33,302 bases of DNA from positions 1-33,302 of the forward strand of contig CAYJRW010000003.1 of the NCBI GenBank assembly GCA_964372865.1. Direction: 5' to 3'. Source of the DNA: CAYJRW01 sp964372865. GTDB lineage: Bacteria; Patescibacteriota; Minisyncoccia; Minisyncoccales; 2-12-FULL-40-12. A model generated the notes under the pieces. That model was not told the origin of the DNA and did not search any database. It was given only the letters and a program-made list of their open reading frames with translations. Made by a program: the position numbers and the translations under genes. Positions 7,294 to 14,422 of this stretch are shown here, piece after piece; position 1 is the stretch's first letter, and each line of letters begins with the position of its first letter.

Positions 7294-9798
7294 ATGAGAA
7301 AGACACTTCTCACTTCTGAATCAGTAGCGCCAGGCCATCCAGACAAAGTTTCAGACGCCATTGCTGACTCGGTTTTGGACGAGATTTTAAAAAAAGATAA
7401 ATACGCCAGGGTTGCCTGCGAGGTTTTCGCCAGTAAAGGTTATGTGATTGTCGGCGGTGAAATAACAACCAAGGCCTGGGTTGACATTAATAATTTGGTC
7501 AGAGAGGTGATCCGCGACATTGGCTACGATAAGTCAGAGTACGGTTTTGATTGGAAGAATGTGGCTGTTTTAAACACAATTTCCGGACAGTCCCCGGACA
7601 TTGCCAGGGGCGTCAGAAAAACCGGAACCAAAAAACAAGGAGCAGGAGACCAAGGCAGCTCTCAGGGTTATGCTTGTTCAGAGACAAAAGAGCTGATGCC
7701 CTTGCCCATAATGCTGGCGCATAAACTAGTCAGGAGATTAGCCGAAGCCCGTAAAAAGAAAATTCTGTCCTATTTGAGGCCTGACGGCAAATCGCAGGTA
7801 ACTTTGGAATACCATAACGGAATCGCCAAAAGACTGGACAATGTTGTTATTGCCGCCCAGCACGACCCCGATGTTTCTTTAAGCAAAATAAGAAAAGACA
7901 TTATTGAAAAAGTTATTAAACCTGTTTGCGGAAAATTTTTGGACAAAAAAACAAAGTTTTACATTAACAACACCGGCCGCTTTGTTATTGGCGGTCCGGT
8001 TTCTGACACAGGCATGTCAGGCCGAAAAATAGTTGTTGATAATTACGGCGTGGGATTTTCGGTGGGAGGAGGGTCATATTGCGTTCACGGGGACTCTTTA
8101 GTAGCCACGGAAAAAGGACTTCTTAAAATAAAAGATATGCAAAAAGAGGTGGAAAAAGAAATTATTGTAAAGACTGATATCCATCCTCATAAATCAGAAA
8201 TCTGGTATGATAACGGATTAAGGAAAACAATTAAAATCGTTACCGGGGGTATGTATGAATTAGAGGGAACTGGAAATCAAAAAATCCGAGTAATAGATGA
8301 GAGGGGAAATTATGTTTGGAGAAGTTTAGAAAAATTGAAGAGAGGTGATTTTGTTACTATCCAATGTAAAAATAGATTGTTTGGCAAAGAAGTTGAACTG
8401 AGCAACTTCCATTACATCTACAAGGAAGGAACAGCTGAAGGAAGAAAAAATAAATTTATTTATCCCCAAAAATTAACCGCGGATTATGCCTATCTTTTAG
8501 GATTACTTATCGGGGACGGTAATTGTATGAATAGGGGCGGAATTTGGATTTGTGTTTGTGAAGAAGAACAGAAAAAAAATGTTCAAAATTTATACAAAAG
8601 ATTGTTCGGTAGAGAGGGTAAAATTTATGACCATTGGGCTTATGTGGGTGGCGTGGAAATGAGAGCGTTCTTAGAGTATCTTGGTTTAGAATATAAAAGA
8701 AGCTGGGAGAAAGAGGTCCCTTGGAGTATTTTCCAAGCCCCTAAAGAGATAGTAGCTGCTTTTTTGAGAGGATTATTTGATACCGATGGAAGCGTGAGAA
8801 TCGGGGGCCGATATAAAAATTCCTTAGATATAAAATTTTATTCAAGCTCTCTGAGATTAATAAAACAAGTTCAGCAACTTTTATTAAATTTTGGAATTAT
8901 TTCTCTTATTGGAGAAATCGATAATAGAGGGAGAAAATTCTATATTAACGGAGAACAACGCATATCAAGGAGAAAGATGTATAGTTTACGGGTTAAAGGA
9001 GGGAAATCGTGTGAGATTTTCAAAAAAGAAATAGGCTTTGGTTTGCCAAGGAAACAGAAAATTTTAGATCTGGTTAATTTAAGTAAAAAAAGAGATTATT
9101 TAATTATCCCCCATCAAAAAAAGAAAATTCAAAAACTTTGGCAAAAGCTGACTCATCATGAAAGATATTTAGATAAAGCAAAAATAAAGAGGTTTACCAA
9201 CTCTTCCGCCGGGAAGGCAACCAAAGAATTAACTTACAATAAGTTAGAAAATTTCCTAGACATTTATCACGCGAGATTTAGAAATGATAAAGATTTCAAG
9301 TATCTTAAATATCTAGCCAAAATGAGTCATTTTTATGATAAAGTAGAAGAAATTACGTATTCATTTGACTCTGTTTACGACCTTTTCGTTCCCAAGGCTC
9401 ACACCTTTATAGCTAATGGGTTTGTTTGCCATAACTCCGGCAAAGACCCGACAAAAGTTGATAGGTCTGGCGCCTATATGGCAAGATATATTGCCAAAAA
9501 CATTGTGGCTTCGGGCCTGGCTGAAAAATGCCTGGTTCGCTTGTCTTATGTTATTGGCGGCAAGGAGCCCACAGAACTAAGCATAGACACTTTTGGTTCA
9601 GTTCGAGTTTCAGAAGAAAAATTACTAAAAATTATTCCCAAAGTTTTTGATTTGTCGCCGGGAGGAATGATACAGCAGCTTAATCTTTTGAGGCCAATTT
9701 ACAGAAAAACTGCGACTTTCGGCCACTTTGGAAGAAAAGAACCTGAGTTCACCTGGGAAAAAACAGATAAAATAAAAGACATTTTGAAGCTAGTTTAA
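7294..9798 (+). CDS. metK: S-adenosylmethionine synthetase, interrupted by an intein
   Basis: MetK makes S-adenosylmethionine from methionine and ATP. The frame codes 834 aa; without the 452-residue intein it is 382 aa, the usual MetK length. Extein motifs: TSESVAPGHPDKVSDAIADS (ATP/metal site, N-terminus), GAGDQGSSQGYA, GRKIVVDNYGVG, then GGGSY|SGKDPTKVDRSGAYMARY around the splice site, and the C-terminal PIYRKTATFGHFGR. The GGG.xSGKDPTKVDRS loop is the most conserved part of the enzyme and is split exactly before its Ser. Start ATG 7294 follows the previous stop by 2 nt. Confidence 0.97.
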   Translation: MRKTLLTSESVAPGHPDKVSDAIADSVLDEILKKDKYARVACEVFASKGYVIVGGEITTKAWVDINNLVREVIRDIGYDKSEYGFDWKNVAVLNTISGQSPDIARGVRKTGTKKQGAGDQGSSQGYACSETKELMPLPIMLAHKLVRRLAEARKKKILSYLRPDGKSQVTLEYHNGIAKRLDNVVIAAQHDPDVSLSKIRKDIIEKVIKPVCGKFLDKKTKFYINNTGRFVIGGPVSDTGMSGRKIVVDNYGVGFSVGGGSYCVHGDSLVATEKGLLKIKDMQKEVEKEIIVKTDIHPHKSEIWYDNGLRKTIKIVTGGMYELEGTGNQKIRVIDERGNYVWRSLEKLKRGDFVTIQCKNRLFGKEVELSNFHYIYKEGTAEGRKNKFIYPQKLTADYAYLLGLLIGDGNCMNRGGIWICVCEEEQKKNVQNLYKRLFGREGKIYDHWAYVGGVEMRAFLEYLGLEYKRSWEKEVPWSIFQAPKEIVAAFLRGLFDTDGSVRIGGRYKNSLDIKFYSSSLRLIKQVQQLLLNFGIISLIGEIDNRGRKFYINGEQRISRRKMYSLRVKGGKSCEIFKKEIGFGLPRKQKILDLVNLSKKRDYLIIPHQKKKIQKLWQKLTHHERYLDKAKIKRFTNSSAGKATKELTYNKLENFLDIYHARFRNDKDFKYLKYLAKMSHFYDKVEEITYSFDSVYDLFVPKAHTFIANGFVCHNSGKDPTKVDRSGAYMARYIAKNIVASGLAEKCLVRLSYVIGGKEPTELSIDTFGSVRVSEEKLLKIIPKVFDLSPGGMIQQLNLLRPIYRKTATFGHFGRKEPEFTWEKTDKIKDILKLV
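8080..9435 (+). mobile_element. Intein with LAGLIDADG homing endonuclease in MetK
   Basis: The 452-residue intein begins CVHGDSLVATEKGLLKIKDM and ends FIANGFVCHN, followed by extein Ser. It has the canonical Cys1, penultimate His, terminal Asn and +1 Ser. Endonuclease motifs are LLGLLIGDG (D146) and FLRGLFDTDG (D236), both with intact catalytic acids. Block B is atypical (EGTGNQKIRVI, no obvious His). The C-terminal block F/G reads VYDLFVPKAHTFIANGFVCHN split over its two halves. It is only distantly similar to the RtcB intein, so it was probably acquired independently. Confidence 0.94.
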
Positions 9799-9820
9799 AT
9801 CTAGCTTTGTTTAACTTCCG

Positions 9821-9937
9821 ATGTCAAACAAATCAAAAAATGTTAAAAAGGGAAAATTGGGTTTTCGAACGCCGCGGAAGTTTATTGATTTAAAATGGAA
9901 GCAAATAAAAAAAATAAAAAGCCGTCTTGAGAAATAG
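9821..9937 (+). CDS. Possible very small basic protein (38 aa)
   Basis: An ATG at 9821, 22 nt after the metK stop, opens a 38-codon frame that is one-third Lys/Arg (starts MSNKSKNVKKGKLGF, ends KIKSRLEK). It ends 31 nt before the tRNA. There is no recognisable domain and no strong ribosome binding site. It is similar in style to the 53-aa basic protein upstream. It could be chance coding in AT-rich DNA. Confidence 0.3.
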   Translation: MSNKSKNVKKGKLGFRTPRKFIDLKWKQIKKIKSRLEK

Positions 9938-9968
9938 CTGGTTTTGGAATAAACAACTCCAGAGTCAC

Positions 9969-10044
9969 GCCCTCATAGCTCAATTGGACAGAGCGCAGGC
10001 CTCCGGAGCTTGAAATATAGGTTCAAGTCCTATTGAGGGCACCA
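9969..10044 (+). tRNA. tRNA-Arg, anticodon CCG
   Basis: All arms fold: acceptor GCCCTCA/TGAGGGC, D stem GCTC/GAGC, anticodon stem CAGGC/GCTTG (one G-U) with loop CTCCGGA, and T stem ATAGG/CCTAT around TTCAAGT. The anticodon is CCG, reading CGG. The discriminator is A and CCA is encoded at the 3' end. Confidence 0.96.
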
Positions 10045-10073
10045 CGTAGGAAAGGCGGCAGAGCCGCACCGCT

Positions 10074-10151
10074 CAAAACCGCAAAAGAATCCAGAGAAAA
10101 ACATCGGCTCGAACCATATTTTGATTTTGGGGGAAGAAAATTTTTTAATCA
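10074..10151 (+). repeat. Decayed repeat, left copy, downstream of tRNA-Arg
   Basis: This stretch resembles 10921-10995 over about 75 bases, sharing the landmarks CAAAAC, ATCGGCTCGAA, ATTTTGGG and AGAAAATTTTTT. The right copy can be read as the tail of a protein (NIGSNCILILGKENFFIRFE); the left copy has the similar NIGSNHILILGEENFLII with a frame slip. The two copies look like remnants of duplicated coding DNA flanking the gene at 10164. Confidence 0.55.
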
Positions 10152-10163
10152 TCAAAACTAATC

Positions 10164-10829
10164 ATGAAAAAGTATTATATTATTTTGGGCATTGTCGCAG
10201 TATTGCTCGTTCTTAGGTTTGGAGTGATTCCGAAGTTAAGTAACACGCAAGTTGCTGCTCCTTCATGCTCTGTTACCACCTTAAAAAATCTTTCTGAAAA
10301 TGCTTCACTAATTGTTATTGGTAAAGCTGTTAGTGAACGCGTTCAGACACATAATTTCTTTGATCGGGGAACAATTTTTACCTATACCGCTATTGGTGAT
10401 ATTGATGTGATGAAAGGCAGCTTGACTGGTGCCACTCTCGAAGCGAAACAGACTGGCGGTTGCGACCTACTGACAGGCTACTGCGTCTACACATCCGTAA
10501 TGTCTCCGTTTGAGATAGATAAAAAGTATCTACTATTTCTCCGACCGGCTACGAAGTACCAGCCAACGCCTGCCGAGCCACCTCCTGCTTCGTTTGGGGA
10601 AAAAGAAACTAAGAAGTTGGGTGAGATAGAGGAGGGGATCTATAGTGGCTTTAGCGGTTGCGGAGGTAAATACCTTTTGAGTGGAGCTATATCTAGTGCT
10701 GAGATTAAAGAGATAATTCTCAGTGGCGATGAAGCACGGTGGCAGACTTTTCTTGGCACCCTGTCTCGCGGTGAGACGCAAGATAACGTTTCGCCACAAC
10801 CAACAGCATCGCCGGGCATCGAACGCTAA
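10164..10829 (+). CDS. Membrane-anchored or exported protein of unknown function
   Basis: The 221-aa protein starts MKKYYIILGIVAVLLVLRFG, a single N-terminal hydrophobic segment that would act as signal peptide or anchor. The rest is predicted outside the membrane. A segment beginning LIVIGKAVSERV and running through DVMKGSLTGATLEAKQTGG to KKYLLFLRP has the look of the small beta-rich domains seen in many exported bacterial proteins, but I cannot name it. Cysteines occur near residue 35, in GGCDLLTGYC and in SGCGG, so disulfides are possible. The C-terminus is Pro/Ser/Thr-rich. It stands alone between two decayed repeat copies. Confidence 0.7.
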   Translation: MKKYYIILGIVAVLLVLRFGVIPKLSNTQVAAPSCSVTTLKNLSENASLIVIGKAVSERVQTHNFFDRGTIFTYTAIGDIDVMKGSLTGATLEAKQTGGCDLLTGYCVYTSVMSPFEIDKKYLLFLRPATKYQPTPAEPPPASFGEKETKKLGEIEEGIYSGFSGCGGKYLLSGAISSAEIKEIILSGDEARWQTFLGTLSRGETQDNVSPQPTASPGIER

Positions 10830-10872
10830 CTAGTCAAAGAATATCTCTTTTTCCACATAAATTTTTTAAAGA

Positions 10873-10895
10873 ATTTGCCGCCAAAGAAAAACTTG
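10873..10895 (+). repeat. 23-nt direct repeat, first copy
   Basis: An exact 23-nt sequence beginning ATTTGCCGCCAAAG occurs here and again at 11798-11820. The two copies flank the orphan gene cassette with its promoter and terminator (11050-11750). Here it is followed by a perfect hairpin GCCTCGC-TTT-GCGAGGC (10904-10920). Confidence 0.8.
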
Positions 10896-10920
10896 AAATT
10901 GTTGCCTCGCTTTGCGAGGC

Positions 10921-10995
10921 CAAAACTGCCAAAGAACCTGATAAAAATATCGGCTCGAATTGCATTTTAATTTTGGGAAAAGAAAATTTTTTCAT
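10921..10995 (+). repeat. Decayed repeat, right copy
   Basis: This is the partner of 10074-10151. It lies at the end of an open frame ending in FFIRFEENGLE and a TAA near 11020, with no clear start, so it looks like the tail of a lost gene. The stretch 10830-11049 otherwise holds no gene I can support. Confidence 0.5.
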
Positions 10996-11049
10996 AAGAT
11001 TTGAAGAAAACGGTCTAGAATAAGGGCTTTTTTGTTTGGTTCCTTTCTA

Positions 11050-11078
11050 TTGACATATAATTATTTATTTGTTATACT
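11050..11078 (+). promoter_or_regulatory. Strong sigma-70-type promoter for the orphan gene at 11244
   Basis: TTGACA (11050-11055), a 17-nt spacer and TATACT (11073-11078) make a near-consensus promoter. The predicted start near 11085 gives a leader of about 160 nt before the ATG at 11244. Confidence 0.8.
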
Positions 11079-11110
11079 ATAAGCAGAAAATTGACATCGG
11101 AATACAATGT

Positions 11111-11227
11111 TCTGCGGCAACAAAGAGAGAGTTAAGTAGTTAGTTTCTTCTTTGTTGCCGCAGAGGAATCGCTTCATAACGAAGCGGTGGCGGTGGCAGG
11201 GCGGCCGTGTGCCATCCAAAAACACGG
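11111..11227 (+). promoter_or_regulatory. Structured 5' leader with three hairpins
   Basis: Hairpin 1 is a perfect 16-bp stem (TCTGCGGCAACAAAGA at 11111-11126 with 11149-11164) around a 22-nt loop. Hairpin 2 is CGCTTC-ATAAC-GAAGCG (11170-11186). Hairpin 3 is CCGTGT (11205-11210) with ACACGG (11222-11227). No T-run follows hairpin 1, so it is not a simple terminator. It could stabilise the mRNA, bind a protein or act as a switch. Confidence 0.7.
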
Positions 11228-11243
11228 TATAAGGAGGTCCCAA

Positions 11244-11678
11244 ATGCAGTTCACAGTGAAGTGGACCGGAGAGCCGTCGGCAGAGTCGAAGTGTCCGTAT
11301 ATCCGTGGGGTCATCGCTCTTGGCGCAGGGTTCGGGATGGACGAGGGTGAAGGGCAGCAGCTCCGCGCTCGGAGCGAAAGCGGTGAGAACACGCTCTCCT
11401 TCAATCACCCCGATACCCCCGAGTGTCTGGATCACGCCCTCGATCGCGTGCGCCGCATGCAGGATGATCTGCGACGGATGTATGGAGTGGAATCGGCCTA
11501 CGAGGTCAATGGGAAGCCGTTTCCAGCCTACATCGTCGAGGTCTTTGGGGAGCTCTGCTCCATGCGGACCGTGGTCCAGCAGGTCGTTAGTGACCTGAGA
11601 GCCACTCGCGGCGTGCCGCTGCTCCGCGACAAACGGATTGCCGCAGCCCGCATCAAGCTCGAAGGAGCGATCAAGTAA
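11244..11678 (+). CDS. GC-rich orphan protein of unknown function (144 aa)
   Basis: The ATG at 11244 is fixed by a perfect AAGGAGGT ribosome binding site 5 nt upstream; a longer in-frame opening at 11187 would run through the leader hairpins. The protein starts MQFTVKWTGEPSAESK, has no signal peptide or membrane segment, and carries a charged helical middle (LDHALDRVRRMQDDLRRMYG). Codon use is strongly G/C-ending, unlike its neighbours, which suggests recent transfer. It has its own promoter, structured leader and terminator, so it is an independent expression cassette. I do not recognise a family. Confidence 0.75.
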   Translation: MQFTVKWTGEPSAESKCPYIRGVIALGAGFGMDEGEGQQLRARSESGENTLSFNHPDTPECLDHALDRVRRMQDDLRRMYGVESAYEVNGKPFPAYIVEVFGELCSMRTVVQQVVSDLRATRGVPLLRDKRIAAARIKLEGAIK

Positions 11679-11713
11679 TATCGCTTCGCAACAGGTTGAG
11701 CAGATCTCTGCTC

Positions 11714-11750
11714 CCCGCCATGTCTTCGGACTGGCGGGCTTCTTCTTTTT
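11714..11750 (+). terminator. Intrinsic terminator of the orphan gene
   Basis: CCCGCCA (11714-11720) pairs with TGGCGGG (11732-11738), and inside it GTC-TTCG-GAC forms a UUCG-capped stem with one bulged T. It is followed by CTTCTTCTTTTT. Confidence 0.9.
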
Positions 11751-12030
11751 ATGAAATTATTAAAGAACAGTTGTATGCGCTCTACGCACCTAAATCGATT
11801 TGCCGCCAAAGAAAAACTTGCTTGTCCGCCACATAGCCCGAAGGGCGACGGCGGAAAATTGTCCCCAGTACTATAACGTTTCGCGTTAGCTACGGGGCAG
11901 GCGCCGCCTTTCCGAATTTTCGCCGGGGGAATTCCTCGCCGCCGCAAGCGGCGAAATGCGTTCGGACTAATTCAAGAATACTGTACCAAAGCTTCAATAC
12001 GCCACACGTGTGGCGTATTCATTTTTAACA
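11751..12030. other. Gene-free stretch with GC-rich hairpins and a perfect palindrome
   Basis: No coding region is supported here. It holds the second copy of the 23-nt repeat (11798-11820), a nested hairpin TCCGCC...GCCC-GAA-GGGC...GGCGGA (11825-11855), a 7-bp hairpin TCGCCGC-CGCAA-GCGGCGA (11936-11954), and a perfect 24-bp palindrome with half-site AATACGCCACAC (11996-12019). The palindrome is followed by TCATTTTT and could be a terminator on either strand or an operator just ahead of the next promoter. Confidence 0.6.
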
Positions 12031-12034
12031 ACTT

Positions 12035-12044
12035 TTGCTATAAT
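12035..12044 (+). promoter_or_regulatory. Extended -10 promoter for the membrane heme protein
   Basis: TTTGC followed by TATAAT (12039-12044) is an extended -10 element. An ATG touches its end at 12045, but transcription would begin about 6-7 nt later, at the next in-frame ATG (12051). This points to 12051 as the start and to a leaderless mRNA. Confidence 0.65.
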
Positions 12045-12050
12045 ATGCCA

Positions 12051-12704
12051 ATGCGCCAAGAATGGAAAAGCGCGATTAAGACGGCGTTAACTATTTTTTT
12101 ATTTTCGGTTTTCTGGCTATATTTAAGACGTTTTGGAGCGCCTTTGAGTGGGGTTTACATTAAGCTTTCTTTTTCAGGTTTGGCTGTGGCAGGCACTGCC
12201 TTAATCGCTATTGCTTACCTTATCGGCTCTTTAGCCCGCTTTTGGCCTGCAAAATGGGAGCAAAAAAAGCAGCTCAGAAAATACTACGGACTTTTTGGTT
12301 TCTACTTAATTTTAGTTCATTCTGCTTGGGGCTTTCTTTTAAAGCTCTATCCAGAATATTACGCAAAGCACTTTGATAAAATTGACCCGGCAAAGGTTCA
12401 ATTAATTGATCTACCCTTTATATTTGGCGCATCAGGGCTTCTTATTTTCTTGGCGGTAGCCCTTGTTTCCTTGCAAGTTGTTGCTAAAAAAATGACCCCT
12501 TTTGCGTGGTTAATGACACAGCGCCTTGGCTATTTAGCTCTTGTGTTGGGGACAATTCACTTCACGCTTATTAAATGGAAAGGGTGGTTTAAGTTTGACA
12601 GCTGGCCATATTTTCTGCCGCCTTTATCACTCCTTATCTTTATTTTTATAGCTTTTGTCCTTATAATGAGGTTGTTAACTTTAGTTAGCACGAGAAAAAA
12701 ATGA
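12051..12704 (+). CDS. Ferric-reductase-like / MsrQ-like membrane heme protein
   Basis: This 217-aa polytopic membrane protein resembles the ferric reductase-like transmembrane domain family (YedZ/MsrQ type), which moves electrons through b-type heme. Five to six hydrophobic segments are visible. Candidate heme-ligating histidines occur in YLILVHSAWGF and in LGTIHFTLIKWKGW, in membrane helices as expected. Start 12051 is preferred over 12045 because the -10 box abuts the latter. Its stop overlaps the next start as ATGA, so it is translationally coupled to a flavoprotein that could feed it electrons. No MsrP-like partner is in the window. Confidence 0.75.
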   Translation: MRQEWKSAIKTALTIFLFSVFWLYLRRFGAPLSGVYIKLSFSGLAVAGTALIAIAYLIGSLARFWPAKWEQKKQLRKYYGLFGFYLILVHSAWGFLLKLYPEYYAKHFDKIDPAKVQLIDLPFIFGASGLLIFLAVALVSLQVVAKKMTPFAWLMTQRLGYLALVLGTIHFTLIKWKGWFKFDSWPYFLPPLSLLIFIFIAFVLIMRLLTLVSTRKK

Positions 12705-13393
12705 GTACCACCACAATAACTAGCAGCAAACAAAAAATATTAATAGTGTTTTACAGCTTGGGAGGCAGCGTGGTGAAGCTTGCGAAAGAAATCGCCAAAG
12801 GCGCCAAAGAGGTTGAAGGCACCGTGGTTGAAATAAAAAGAGTCAAAGAACTGATACCTGACAGTGTCTTTGAGAAAAATCCCGGAATGAAGCGCGATAG
12901 AGAAAAGCTGGAAAAAGAATTTGAAGAAGCGACAGTTGAGGATTTGATTGAAGCTGACGGAGTAGCCATAGGAACGCCAGTACACTTTGCTTCTTTTGCT
13001 TCTCAGATAAAGCAGTACCTGGACCAGCTGTCTCCGGTGTGGCTGGAAGGAAAACTGGTGAATAAACCTGTTTCTGTTTTTTGCACTTCAGGGAGTATGC
13101 ATGGGGGTGAAGAGGTGGCGCTTTTTTCGCTTATGTCTCCGCTCATTAACCTTGGCATGATACCTGTTGGCATACCCTACCCGATTCAGGGAGAGGGGCC
13201 GGAATTTGACGCAGGCAGCCCTTTCGGGGCCATTTACATAACCGGTCACGGAAAAAACAGGAGAGAGCTTTCAGAAGACGACAAAAAAGTGGCAAGAATC
13301 CTGGGAAATCGTCTAGCCACTATGACGAGAATAATTATGTGCGGCTGCCAAAGCTGTAAAGGTTGCCGCTTAATGTCCCAAAAAACTCATTAA
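12701..13393 (+). CDS. Flavodoxin-fold / WrbA-like oxidoreductase with a C-terminal Cys cluster
   Basis: The 230-aa protein has the flavodoxin FMN loop pattern FYSLGGSVVKLAKEIAKG at its N-terminus, then GVAIGTPVHFASFASQIKQYLDQ and FCTSGSMHGGEE, all typical of WrbA-type NAD(P)H:quinone oxidoreductases. Conserved GxFxTGHG-like spacing is seen in AIYITGHGKNRREL. Unusually, the last 20 residues contain CGCQSCKGC (Cys 214, 216, 219, 222), which could bind zinc or an iron-sulfur cluster. It overlaps the membrane heme protein by 4 nt (ATGA); a role as its cytoplasmic electron donor is inferred from that coupling. Confidence 0.82.
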   Translation: MSTTTITSSKQKILIVFYSLGGSVVKLAKEIAKGAKEVEGTVVEIKRVKELIPDSVFEKNPGMKRDREKLEKEFEEATVEDLIEADGVAIGTPVHFASFASQIKQYLDQLSPVWLEGKLVNKPVSVFCTSGSMHGGEEVALFSLMSPLINLGMIPVGIPYPIQGEGPEFDAGSPFGAIYITGHGKNRRELSEDDKKVARILGNRLATMTRIIMCGCQSCKGCRLMSQKTH

Positions 13394-13419
13394 TATTTTT
13401 AGGTGACAAGAAAAATTCG

Positions 13420-13470
13420 TTCGCAGAGAACTCAGTTCTCTTCTCACTCCCGAGCTTTAGCGAAAGGGAG
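13420..13470 (+). repeat. Dispersed double-hairpin element, copy D, before pyrH
   Basis: TTCGCAGA leads into stem 1 GAGAAC-TCA-GTTCTC (13426-13440), then TTCTCA, then stem 2 CTCCC (13447-13451) with GGGAG (13466-13470). Stem 1 is one base pair longer than in copies A and B and has a different sequence, yet is fully paired. It lies in the open extension upstream of the true pyrH start. Confidence 0.72.
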
Positions 13471-13516
13471 AGAAGAAAGTTTTCTTTCTTCGACCGCCTC
13501 ACGTCCCCATCATGAG

Positions 13517-14227
13517 ATGCGGCGCTGGAAGAGAATCCTTCTTAAATTGTCGGGGGAAACCCTGAGCGGCGGAGGTTTTGGTTTGGATATGAAAGCAGCT
13601 CACTACATTGCCGCAGAGCTCAAAAGCGCACACAAGCTGGGAATCCAACTGGCTGTGGTTATTGGCGGAGGTAATTTCATAAGAGGGGAAAAACTTTCTC
13701 ATTTTGGCATTGAGCGCGCCACAGCCGATTATATGGGCATGCTCGGAACGGTTATTAACGGATTAGTTCTCCAGAGCGTTCTTGAAAACAAGTTTGCTTT
13801 GGAAACCCGCGTTATGACAGCTATTGAGATGCGAGAGGTGGCTGAACCCTTTATTAAGCGCAGAGCAGAAAGACATCTTGAAAAAGACAGAGTGGTAATT
13901 TTTGCAGGCGGGACTGGCAGCCCTTATTTTTCTACAGACACTGCAGCAGCTCTGCGCGCCTCTGAAATACAAGCTGAAGTCATTTTGAAGGCATCGAAGG
14001 TTAAAGGCGTGTATGATAAAGACCCAAAAACAAACAGAAACGCAAAATTTCTGCCATCACTCTCTCCGCTTGATATGGTGAAAAGAGGGCTCAAAGTAAT
14101 GGATTTGACAGCTGTAACACTTGCCATGGACAACAAAATTCCGGTGGTGGTATTTGACGTTTTTCAAAAAGGCAACCTGAAAAAATTGCTTTTGGGGAAG
14201 AAAATCGGAACAGAGATTAGCCCTTAG
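13517..14227 (+). CDS. pyrH: UMP kinase
   Basis: PyrH phosphorylates UMP to UDP in pyrimidine nucleotide synthesis and belongs to the amino-acid-kinase fold, not the NMP-kinase fold. The 236-aa protein has KLSGE near the N-terminus, VVIGGGNFIRGE, DYMGMLGTVING, FAGGTGSPYFSTDTAAALRA and the C-terminal DLTAVTLAMDNKIPVVVFD. ATG 13517 (MRRWKRILLKLSGE) is chosen because it gives the family N-terminus. The frame stays open upstream to 13403 only because it runs through repeat copy D, and those residues resemble no kinase. There is no convincing ribosome binding site before 13517. Confidence 0.95.
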   Translation: MRRWKRILLKLSGETLSGGGFGLDMKAAHYIAAELKSAHKLGIQLAVVIGGGNFIRGEKLSHFGIERATADYMGMLGTVINGLVLQSVLENKFALETRVMTAIEMREVAEPFIKRRAERHLEKDRVVIFAGGTGSPYFSTDTAAALRASEIQAEVILKASKVKGVYDKDPKTNRNAKFLPSLSPLDMVKRGLKVMDLTAVTLAMDNKIPVVVFDVFQKGNLKKLLLGKKIGTEISP

Positions 14228-14254
14228 GGTGTGAATACTCTGTTGATAAAAAGG

Positions 14255-14282
14255 TTGACAAAGTTTGGTTGAAGAATAATGT
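14255..14282 (+). promoter_or_regulatory. Promoter for the structured RNA
   Basis: TTGACA (14255-14260), a 16-nt spacer and TAATGT (14277-14282) predict a start at about 14289-14290, exactly where the closing stem of the RNA begins. Confidence 0.65.
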
Positions 14283-14289
14283 TAAAAAC

Positions 14290-14415
14290 GAGGGGGTGCG
14301 GGATTTATTCCTTAAGGACACGGGACTTGCGAAAGGAGGTTATAAAAGTAGCTGCCTGGATAGGTCCAATTCCAGGGAATTCCGGACTAACCGAATTCAG
14401 CGAGACCGCCCCCTC
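14290..14415 (+). ncRNA. Stand-alone structured RNA of unknown class, about 125 nt
   Basis: The ends pair as a 9-bp stem: GAGGGGGTG (14290-14298) with CGCCCCCTC (14407-14415), one G-U. Inside are the palindrome TCCTTAAGGA, a GGTTA/TAACC pairing (about 14338 with 14388), and a hairpin GTCC-AATTCC...GGAATT-CC-GGAC. A promoter fits the 5' end and an intrinsic terminator follows, so it is a separate transcript. The rod-like shape recalls 6S RNA, but I see no diagnostic sequence; SRP RNA, tmRNA and RNase P signatures are absent. Confidence 0.6.
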
Positions 14416-14422
14416 CTTAAAG

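Noticed and set aside
11061..11435. Minus-strand open frame across the orphan gene and its leader
   Set aside because: It is antisense to a gene with promoter, ribosome binding site and terminator, and crosses the leader hairpins.
9969..12030. An integrated element with attachment sites at tRNA-Arg
   Set aside because: No second copy of the tRNA 3' sequence, no integrase and no phage genes are seen, so only a decayed or recombined region is supported.
13403..13516. N-terminal extension of PyrH
   Set aside because: The 38 extra residues are translated from repeat copy D and unrelated to UMP kinases; the family start fits ATG 13517.
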